From positions 16,137,501 through 16,201,500 of the forward strand of contig NC_056551.1 of NCBI RefSeq assembly GCF_910596095.1: 64,000 bases of DNA, written 5' to 3'. Below are positions 30,255-42,800 of this stretch, piece after piece (the first letter of the stretch is position 1; every line of letters begins with the position of its first letter). The position numbers and the translations under genes are program-made. A model generated the notes under the pieces. That model saw only the letters and a program-made list of their open reading frames with translations. It was not told the DNA's origin and made no database searches. The DNA is from Thunnus maccoyii. Taxonomy: Eukaryota; Chordata; Actinopteri; Scombriformes; Scombridae.

Positions 30255-31820
30255 TTTACAGCACACACACACACTCAAAGAAGTGATATTGTCTGTCAAA
30301 AAGGTCTGACATGATCTGTTCATGCTATCTTATAACGGAAATGACTACTACTAAAAATAAAACATTTTTAATGCACTCTTCAAAATTAAATGTATGACCA
30401 TGCAAACACAAAAATGTCAAATAGATTTGAATGATAATAGAATGATAATGTTTCTAATATGTTTTTTCCACACAAAAAAGTCCATTAACCTCATTAAAAT
30501 CCTTACAATGAAATCTCAACTTAATAATCACACTTTATACAAGTGGCCTTTATCTTTACACACTTTCATAGTGAAACCAAAAAGTGCACACAAACTGCCT
30601 CAATAACAACTGTGCAGTAAATCCAGGTTACACAGTTGGATGAGATATTAAAGGAAAAACCAACATAAAGTATCTTGGTAGGGTGTTGGAGCACCAAAAG
30701 ACCCTGTAACAGCTTCAGTGCTCCTTCATATAAATCCTACAAATCTCTGAAACTCCACTGGAGGATCTGACGCCAACTTTCACAAGACAGACTGTTTGAT
30801 GGTGGAGTCCTGCCAAACTGAATGTCTCGCTGCAGTCGTTAAGATGAAATTGATGACCGTAAGATTGAAGAGTGGAGTTGTACAGTATCCTTATAGGCTC
30901 GTGAAGCTACTTCTGTAGTTGTGAATTTTAAAGCTTACAGCCTACTGTCGGGCTTCTCTGCTGAACAACACCCTTAAGCTCCCCTAGCGACTTGTTAAAA
31001 TTCCCTGAAGTCCTCACCCAACATGACTAGATGTGCAACCTGGAGGAACACAATGTAAAACATTTGTGAGAGCCAGCTGTCAATATGTGCGGCTGGCGGC
31101 TCATACTGACGCTCGTGTTTGCAGAGGAACAGCCGGCTGAGACAGGAAGAAGCCGTCAGATATGTGTCTACTGACGGTGATTGAGATGAGGAAGAGGATG
31201 AAGAATGTGTTCATGCTTTAACTCCAGCTGTGGATCTTATAGACCTGTGCGAGAAACGTATATACCCCTGTGCTTATGAAACAGTAAAATCTAAATAACG
31301 TGTACAAAAAGTAGATGTTTGTCAAGGCTACAAACATGTTTCACCTCCTGGAAAATCTACATTTTATAAAACGCTTTTTTTTTTTTTAAAAGCACTAAAT
31401 TAATGATTATAGGTTTATGACCTGAAAGAGGTTCCTGCAAAATGCACATTTCAAACATGCATCATGATTGGTGAAAAAAAACCAAACACAGATATTTGCA
31501 AATCCAAACAGAGTTGTATTTTTGGACAGTGCTCTTGGCTGCAAACCAGAAAACAAACATATCCAGTACAAATGATCTGTTTACTGCCACAGACACACTT
31601 TCCATGACACCTAAACCAGCCTTGTTAGAACTGTACAACATCACAACTTGGGGAAAAAAGACATCTTTTCATATGCAGAAAATATGAAAAAATGTAATGG
31701 ATGTTATACAAACGTCAGGCTATCCTCGGACACAGGAATACTACTCCGAACTGGACCGGAGTGTTGCTGCCTGAAAAATGTCCTGGTATAAAAATACTAC
31801 AGATATTCTTCTGCGTTTTT
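30255..31820. other. surf2 3' flank, between surf4 and surf2
   Basis: No conserved frame or RNA gene was seen. It probably includes the surf2 3'UTR, but I found no canonical minus-strand AATAAA close to the stop at 31821. Confidence 0.4.
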
Positions 31821-34152
<2,332 letters not shown>

Positions 34153-35174
34153 AGCTTAAAAACACGCCAAAACAGATATTTCAATGTGTTGATCAGGCCA
34201 CCCCCCTTTCAGGAAATGTCTACACGTGGGTTGAGTGCACCGACTCTGTTGACTGATATCTTGGCGCCACCCACTGATTACAGTAAGGAAAGTCAGCTTA
34301 GACGAGAAGATAAAGCTTCTTATTCAAACACCATCATGGTATTTATCAAATACGACCCCTCTGATTAAATCAAATTGAGCAAATCGAGTAAAGGACGAGA
34401 TTTTCAGTAACGCTGAACTGATGACGAAACGCGATAAACGTTATAAAACTGTATACAGTGAATCAGTTTAAGCTACTATGAGGTAGAGCTGTATTTTATC
34501 TGAAGCATTTCTGTCGACAAGCAGTTTAAGTGACTAATGGTCCAAAATTAAACGTTGAAGTCAGGTGTCAGCAGTGCGTCCAGTCAGCTGACTGATCACA
34601 TGACTGACCAGTATCTGATCTGACAGCTCGGGATCAGAGAGCAGGGTAATAGAAGAGCGCCCACTTTGTCATTATTTTCAGAAACCATGTGTCTAGTCGC
34701 GAAGTAAGCCGCGGGGATATTCGGGAGGTTTTAAATGTAAAAACTGGACCTTGCTCGACTGCAGGCACTAGTTACCAACTTTAAACCAGTCTAACAGATT
34801 TTCTCTGGTGTAGTATTGACGATGGTATCACTTATTATTAGATTATTTGTAAAGAGTCGGCCATCTTCCTTGTGAATAAACAATCTTTGCTGAGAACGTT
34901 AAACCCCCACGGTAAACAAATATTTTACGTCCTCTAGTTAAACGTCAAGCTGGTAAATTAACCCTGTCTGATATTTCCTCCTGACTTTTTTTTGCCAAAC
35001 CGGTGAAGAAGACATTTATCAGTACATCTGGGGACATTCTTGCTTAAGCCTAAATTGTTGCTCGTAGAGGCTTTTGCTAATGCTAGTTCGCTGGCTACCT
35101 AGCTAGCTAGCTAAACCGGTTAAAACTAGCTACGTGTTTTGGGCAATAAATTAACAGACGCAGGTATTTAAATA
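34153..35174. promoter_or_regulatory. surf2/bbln divergent intergenic region, probable bidirectional promoter
   Basis: surf2 (minus) and bbln (plus) start 1,022 bp apart, head to head, with no gene between. GCCATCTTCC at 34860-34869 reads GGAAGATGGC on the minus strand, combining ETS (GGAAG) and YY1 (AAGATGGC) cores. TCACATGA at 34596-34603 matches the M-box/E-box bound by MITF/USF-type factors. Human SURF2 is driven from a bidirectional promoter shared with SURF1, at which YY1 has been reported to act. Here the partner is bbln. Actual start sites are not visible from sequence. Confidence 0.5.
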
Positions 35175-36415
35175 ATGTCTGGACCAAATGGAGATCCCAA
35201 CATCTCTATTGACGATGGTATCATCAACGACGAAGATGAGTTCGGCGAAGAAGGTAACGAGCAAGCGTGTTCATTCATAAATGTTAGCGTTAGTAGCGTA
35301 ATGTTATTGACGTTAAAAGGGAATATCCACCAAATTATTGTGCCATTTCATTGATTAATATACAAAATTAGACACTTCTGCTCCGAAGCAGTTATTTAGA
35401 GCATTAAAGGATAGGTTCACAAGTCTGTCTTAAAACAACAGTCACGTGTCCATATGAACATTGAAAGAGGCTGTAACCATTCCTCCTGTTTTAAAAGATC
35501 CTCCTCAAATGTGCTTTCATTGTAAGTGATGGGTGCCAAAATCCACAGTGTGTCCACACAGTCATTTTGTGCAAAAATACATTCAAAAGTTTATCTGAAG
35601 CTTCAGGCTTCAGCTATCACTCATATCAAGTGGCTATCTGCCACATTTGCAGTCCTTTTAGCATCAAATTCCCTCTTTGTGTTTCCCTGTTGAGCTGTGG
35701 TGGAAGTATAGTAACAAAAAGAGGAAATGTGACACTTAAAAGACTGTAATGTTTAAAGATACCTACTTGATTTGGCTCATTTAGATGACTGAAGCTTCAT
35801 ATTAGCTTCAGATAAACCTTTAAATACTTGTGGATTTTTGCTCCTATCAATTACATTGTAAGTGCTTTTACGGGGATCTTCTAATGGTCAGTATGAACAG
35901 GAGGAATGATTATGGCGAGAAAAATCTATTTCAATGTTCATTTGGGCTCCTGACTATTGTTTTAAGACAGACTTGAATACTTGTGAACCCAGCCTTTAAT
36001 GCTCTAAATAACTGCTTCAGTACACATAAATAAACAGCTTTTTACATTCTAAAATATATCTTTTACCGTTAAAACCTGGAGCTCCTTAATCTACAGGAAG
36101 CAGCTCTCTACCTTGCATAACAGAAAAATCTAATGTCTCTACCATGTATCCACAGAGTATGAATCCATCAACTCCATGTTAGATCAGATCAACTCCTATC
36201 TTGATGACCTGGAGGAGCGGAACGACGCACTAAACGGCAAACTGCACGAACTGATGGAGTCCAACCGACAAGCCCGGCTGGAGTTCAGGGCCCAGCTGCT
36301 CGGCTCTCCCAACCCGGAGGAGCCCCATCCTGCAGACACGGACTCCTCCTCACCCAGCACAGAAGATCTGGATGACGACACCGGGGGCTCGCAAATGAGT
36401 GACAAGAGCAGTTAG
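35175..36415 (+). CDS. bbln: bublin coiled-coil protein (UPF0184 / C9orf16 homologue)
   Basis: This is a small conserved coiled-coil protein; the C. elegans homologue BBLN-1 keeps intermediate-filament networks in order. Two coding exons, 35175-35253 and 36156-36415, join with a phase-1 junction (G, then AG) to 112 aa. The N-terminus MSGPNGDPNISIDDG is followed by an acidic segment. Exon 2 then carries the family core, INSMLDQINSYLDDLEERND and SNRQARLEF, a heptad-rich helix at about residues 31-65. The C-terminus is Ser/Asp-rich (ending QMSDKSS) and longer than in the human protein (83 aa). The ATG at 35175 is the only one in frame before the acidic segment. Divergent from surf2; tail-to-tail with ciz1. 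Confidence 0.93.
35385..36018. mobile_element. fold-back MITE with long inverted arms (bbln intron)
   Basis: GAAGCAGTTATTTAGAGCAT at 35385-35404 is exactly complemented at 35999-36018. The match continues inward, imperfectly, for roughly 160 bases per arm (TTAAAGG..., gtctgtcttaaaacaa, cattcctcctgtt). TTAA sits at the junction of the outer and inner arms (35404-35407 and 35996-35999). No transposase is present. The element fills most of the 902-bp bbln intron. Confidence 0.8.
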
Positions 36416-37440
36416 AGAAAGAGGATTGAGTTCAGCAAAATGCAGATAGAAATATTTCTGAGGGTTGACTCGAGTCCTAACCTCTGTCTGTTGGACTAGT
36501 GACCCTTGATCCGCATAGTCCCTTTCTGTGTGATTCTTATGTGAATTTGCACCCCCATCAGCAGACGTATGTACGACAACGATGTTTTTCATCTCCTCTG
36601 TCACTGAACTCAATCAAGTTTTTCTCCTTTTGTTGAACTGTGGTGTGCTGGTGTTTGGTTCCTGAGAAGATTGAAGTTCATTGACCTCACGCAGCTTATC
36701 AAAGACGTTGGACATCACAGTTACTTAGCACTTTGTTACCAACTTGCTTTGCAGTGTTGCTATGTAAAAGGCTGTATCTCCCTCTGCAGTTTCATTGAGG
36801 TCCATGTGGGACATAATTACAAATCCTAAAGCAAGGAACACACTAGTGGATTTATAAGAAGGTAATTAAAGAGACTCGGCATCAATTATATTAATTAAAG
36901 GAGGCAAGAGATTTGAATTTGTAACTCCACACGCAATAATGTGCTGATGTCTGTGGTGATCAGCACTGATGTATGTTATGCAGATCAGTACAAACTCTCC
37001 ATGAGCTTGAGTTAGTCCTCATGGTCAAACATCAAAATAACATTATAGCATGTTTCTGGTTTTACCCAGAATCCATTTGATGTTGACATCAGCTTTGTAA
37101 TAGCTGCATTCTCTGTAATTACTGTATGTATCCCAAGAAGTAAATATGCCACATTCCAGATGTGTACCACCGTATTATGTTTCATCTGCAGCATGATGAA
37201 GTGTGTGTTTATTTTCATCATCATGTTTAGGATAAGAACTGTCTGAAAAGTGTTTATGTAAAGTAAAAGGCAAAAAAAAGTCAACGCTTTGCAGCCACAA
37301 ACATGGGAATTGTCAGACATTTTAATATAAATTAAAATGACCCCCAAACAGAAAACAAACATCCAAAAATACATTAAACTTCCAGCAGTTAGAAAACATC
37401 ACTTGTTTTGATCTCAAATTGTCAGTAGCTGAATAAAAAT
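36416..37440 (+). other. bbln: bbln 3' untranslated region (inferred)
   Basis: After the TAG at 36413-36415 the first canonical plus-strand AATAAA I see is at 37432-37437. That would give a 3'UTR of about 1 kb. No other gene is visible. Confidence 0.4.
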
Positions 37441-39498
37441 ACAATAAGAAACATTCAGCTTTGTTTGAAATTATCCTTTACATCTTTTTTTCCCCCTCTT
37501 CTGCTCCGTTCTGTATCAGAGCTAAAATGTACATCTTAGAATTTGATCCGTTCCTTCAGACAGAACAGATTAAGATATTAATCATGTGACGGTTGCCACA
37601 ATGACTACAGGATTTGCTACATGTGTTGAACCAGTCTTTTATGGTTTTAAATATCCTTCTCTTTAACGGAGGATAAAATGTTTCCAGAACAGTACACTTG
37701 TCATGAAGAAGGAAGTAATACTTCCTTATTTACACCTTGTGGCGGCTGAAATGCTGGAACCAAAGTTATACATTATATACATATAATCTATAACTGGGAT
37801 AGTCCACTGAACGTTACAGGTTGAACCTTAACAAGGATACTTTTCAACTTTAAATACCTGCAAGCATGTTAGGGTTTCTCCTCACACATAAAATTGAGAC
37901 CAACTGTGGTTCCATCTATCCAGTGTATAGCAACCAAATATCTTAATGAGGGGGGGAAAAAAATCAATGCAATGGTAAATTGAAGGAAAATAAGCATCAT
38001 CTGACAGTATTTTTGTGCTGTGAATGCTCAGAACGCTCAATTTAAGTCCATGGAAACATGAAAGCAACTATTTTTTTTCTAAATGTAGGCACACTTGACA
38101 AATGTCTATGGGAATGTGACTGATGTGGTAACATGAGCCATGTTACGCAAATTAATTCTCAATTTTGACATCCAGCGAGAAGGAAAATCAACTTTGTGCT
38201 TCAAGCAGCATATACCTGTCTTACATGACAAGCCTGTAAATGTCCAAAGAAGCTTCCAGACTTCAAGTCGCCGGGGAGTCGGGGACAGCTTGTAATTTAA
38301 ATTCAGTGCCTGGTTGTTCGTAGAAACACTTCCCTTTTCTTGCACTTGGCATGTTGATGAAGCTGTCTGCTGCTCTCATTTACATTGAGAGAAACGCATT
38401 GAGAGAAAGAATACTGGAGTACTCTTTCCATATGACTGTGTGCAGATGTAAAAGGGTTTTTAGACATTTTGTCAAAAGATGTCCACTACTACATCCAGCT
38501 CTGACACCTTGTGTTGGGATTTTATATCTTTGATACACAAAAAAAAGTTTCCCGGTCACCGGCAGTAGGCCTGTAAGAATGTGTGCAGTACTGTTTAAAG
38601 AAGGCCACTGCTACTGACAACTTCCCCCCCCCCCCACACAACATCAGCTTGAAATGTATAGAAATTAAAAAAAAAAAAAAAAAGGATGAAAAAATGCCCT
38701 GAACAATCTCTTCTTCATCAACAAAGCTATGATCGGATTCAAGATTTTGCACGATTCAACACTCAAGCCAAAGTACCATCTTGCTTGTGTTAACACTTTT
38801 TTAAAAACAGAAGTTGTCGCCTGTTTGAACACTTAATTTGGTTACATTCTACATTTCAACTCGCTAAAAGCGTGTGCTACGTGGTTAGCATTATGGAAAA
38901 TGTCTCCACTTTACTATCAGTACAGTCTTCTACACTTGAAGGTTATATTATGTTAACAATCATTCATCTAGCTAGGCTAGAGAATTTGCAAAAAAAAAAA
39001 CCCCAACAACTGACAATCAGCCCTCATCTAACTCCTGATCCTTGAGGACAGCAGGGTGGGAAATTAACTTTTTGATGAGCCAGTTGAGCAATTACACTGA
39101 TTGTAATAGTAGGTAAAAAAAAAAAAAAAAGCATTTTAATTTGTGACCTAAAAAAGCACATTTCATTTTTCTTTCCAGTGTTTAGAAAATTAATGTCATA
39201 CTACACCTTTAAAATATTGTATATATCAAATTTGTGTGCAGCTTCTATGATTTTAAATCTGTGTGTTCATGTAAAAGCTTTTCTATTAGGTAACCAATTT
39301 AAAGAGCATCTCTTCATCTAAAAAAGAAAATTAGTTTCAATTAATGCAACATAAAAGGATTTTTTTTCCACCAATTTATGAACACTGAAAGGAACAGGCA
39401 GGCTAAAGAACATGATTTTCAAACTGGGAGCCAAAATTAAAAGGCTTACCAGCCACTGAAGATTTTAACTTGTATTTTATGTCCCGTCATGTTGGGTC
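37441..39498. other. intergenic sequence between the convergent bbln and ciz1 genes
   Basis: A+T-rich, with poly-C (38626-38635) and poly-A runs (38668-38685, 39117-39131). No conserved frame or named repeat was recognised. Confidence 0.5.
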
Positions 39499-39504
39499 TT
39501 TATT
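39499..39504 (-). terminator. ciz1: ciz1 polyadenylation signal AATAAA
   Basis: TTTATT on the plus strand is AATAAA on the minus strand, 198 bp after the ciz1 stop codon (39702-39704). It gives a short 3'UTR. Usage is inferred. Confidence 0.55.
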
Positions 39505-39701
39505 CCCACCCTGGGAGAGCAGTTGTTCCACCGTATTTCATCATCAGCAGTCTTACTATTTGTGGGTGTGTGTTTAATTCAAACTTTCCAACATGGCTGT
39601 TCACTTCTTGGTCCATGAAGCACCTCTTTATATACTGACACATCATGTCCTTAGGTTGGGATTGTACCAGGTTTCCTTTCTTTCCACATCTTATCTCTGA
39701 C

Positions 39702-39828
39702 TCAACGTCTGTTTGCGGCCCTCCCTGACCTGCGCTTGGCTGTGGTTTTTGTCTTCCCTGTGCCGTTGTTTTTCCGTGCAGCAGGAGCTTCCTTCTCCTC
39801 CTTCTCCTCCTCCTCCTCTTCATTAGCA

Positions 39829-39864
<36 letters not shown>

Positions 39865-42800
39865 TCCGAGTCTGGCTCCTTTGTGCTGCCAGCAGCCAGC
39901 TCACCTGGACTCTCCTGGACTACAGAGGCTTGGGATGTGGGCTCTTCCTCCTCATTTTGGAGGCTTAGTTCTTGGTCTGTGCTGCCACTGCTGGTCGCTG
40001 AGGTGGTGATTAAGTCCTGTGAGGTCGGGTCGGGTTCGGCTTGGTTCTCCTGTTGCTGGTTTTCTGCCTGCATGCTCAGTCGGGTGAGTGTAATGCTAGG
40101 CTGCATGGAGTTTAGGTCCGTCACTAAACCTGTGTCATGGGAGAGGGAATTTTCATCCAAACAGTCTGTGGTGGTTTCTGGTGCTGACCTGAGGCTGTCC
40201 TCAGCTAAGAGAGATTCTCTGGAAGCTTCACCCTTTTGACTGAGCAATGCTCTATGCCTCTGAGAAAAGAAAGCACAAAAACACCACAATAGGGATATGG
40301 AAGATTCCTCAAGGATAACATGCAGATTAATGCAAACCATCCCTTTAAGAGCAACCAACAAAACAAAAAAACATCCCTCTCTGAAATGCTGAATGCAAAT
40401 GGTAACAAGTATTAGTTAACTTTAAGTAGAATTCTTTAAATAAAATACAGCAACAATAATTTAATTTGGGCCACAGATAATCAGTCATTAAAAACCAACC
40501 TTGAGGTTCTCAAAGTGCTTCAGGGATTTGCAGTGGGTGTGCAGGGCAGAGGATTCAAAGTGGTAGAATTTGTTGCAGAGTCTGCAGATAAAACCTGCTA
40601 CTGGAACAAAGAAACTGGACCCTGTGGTAAAAGAAATCAAAGACTAAACGTCACTCGTTATTATTAATATTATACAATAATAATAAATGTCATCAGTAAA
40701 CCTGAACTACAAGGAAAAGCAGGAGAACGCCATCACTCACCGTAGACTGTGTCAGAGTCGTACTCCTCATCACTGGCCAAGTCCTTTAGGGTCACTTCTT
40801 TAGGGGAGGTCCAGCCATCCTGTACCAGGTCACCACAAACACAGTCAACAATTATATTATGATAAATGCAACTAAGAGGTGTTAAAAGTGTTATTTCAGA
40901 GATTACACTGTATCTCAAAGTGATGTACTGATTGAACTGTGAAGTTTACTGGCTACAATAATCAATCGCCGATATATGAAAAGCACCTGTTGGTCAGTGG
41001 AGTCTTGGTCCCCTTCACTCCTCTGCCTATCCTCTCCCTCTTCCACCTCGCTGCCCTCCTCCTCTTCCAGTGAAAAGCCGTCTGTGTCCATGGTGGTCAG
41101 CTTGGCCAAGGCCTCAGAGCCCTCCTTTTCCTGAAGCTAGGAAACAATAACATAAGTACAGAGTGAGTGAGTGAGTTGAGTATTTCAATTCATCACCACC
41201 TATGGAAAATCAGAAGTACAGATACCTTCTCCATTTTCTGTCGGTGCTCCTGGGACTGCAAATGCTCGACAAAAATCTGGGAGGTCCTGAAGTGTTTCTT
41301 GCAGACTGTGCAGGAGGAGATGGCTGTTCGACTGGCGAGCTGGGGAGAGACGAAGGGACACCAGATCATTACTAATAACAGCATATAACAAAACTGAGGG
41401 CACCCCTGCCCATAATCACTAAAATTTTAATTTTTAATTAAAAATCCTGTCCATTTAATACAATTTTATTTGTTTTTAGACAAAACGCATGACAAATTAA
41501 GTCAATTTATTTGAAAAACTGAACGTTTGACTAATTAAACTATTATGAAAGGTCCATATTTAAGAACAAACTGCAACAAAAGTCAGCACACCCTTCATTA
41601 GTGAGACTCTGTTTTTTTTTTTTTTTTTAATATTTTTTATACCCAAATCTGTGGATAAATGTTCTGACATTCTTCACAGATGATTGTTTTCAGTTGCTCT
41701 TTGCTGGAGGGATTTTGTTGCTCTAACTTACTCTTTAAAGGACCAGTGTATAGGATTTAGCAGCATCTAGCGGTGAGGTTGCAGATTGCAACCAACTGAA
41801 TACCCCTCTCATTCTAAGGTAACAAAAACATGATTCTTATTTTCAGGTGATTACACATTACTTAAAACATGCTTATGAATATTATATTCCAGATGTCACT
41901 AAATTCTACACACTGCACCTTTAAAATACTCTGAAGGTGTTCTATTGGATTCAAGTAAGGGGACATATTCGGTCAGGTCATAGTTTCAATTTTTTCTTCT
42001 TTAAAATCTCTTGTGTGATCTTTGCAGTGTGTTTGGATCATTGTCATTGTGGAAAATTCCCCTCCTGCAATCCGTCTTGAGTGGGAGTCATCCTTCCCTC
42101 AGGTATTTGGGTATACAAACTTTCATAGTGCCATCTGTAAATGTCATCTCTCCTACACATTTTGCACTCATGCAACCTCATATGAGTACATTCCCACCTC
42201 CACCTCCATCACAGTCAGCACTATGCTGTCACTGTGGTAGTCTAGGCCAGGTCTACGCCAAACATGTTGGACCCCATCTGATTTAAAAAAATTATTTATT
42301 TTGCTTTCTTCTATTCAAAGAATGTGCTGCCAATATTCATTAGGGTTCTTATCATGTTCTTTGGCAAAGTTTAATCTTGCATTTTCTTGCCATTTTGTGT
42401 GCAAAGGTTTTCTTCTTGGACGTCGTCCATAGAGACTGACTTCATGCAATGTCGTCAGCACAGTCTGAGCAGTCACTGTTGGTCAAAGGCACTTGCCCGT
42501 CTGTTTTTCAATGCAAGGTTGCGTAAATAGTGAATTGTGCGTGCTGTCGTTTTTCAAGGACGGTAACTGTTGTTGGTAATATGGGTCCTCCTGTACCTCC
42601 TAACCACTGCTGCAACTGTGTTTTGGCTTTTGTTCAGTAGACCACCAATGATCTTGTACCCTCTACCATCTTTAAGAAGTCTCTCAGTCTGATTTCTTAC
42701 TCGTTCATGCCGTTCCTTACCATGTGGAGCAATGTTGCGTTAGACACAACCCAGTACAAAACTGAGAAAGTTGTGGTGTTCACAGGTTCTTTATAACCTT

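Noticed and set aside
39736-40239. 167-codon plus-strand frame with poly-Ala
   Set aside because: Antisense shadow of the last ciz1 exon; the triplet run keeps several frames open.
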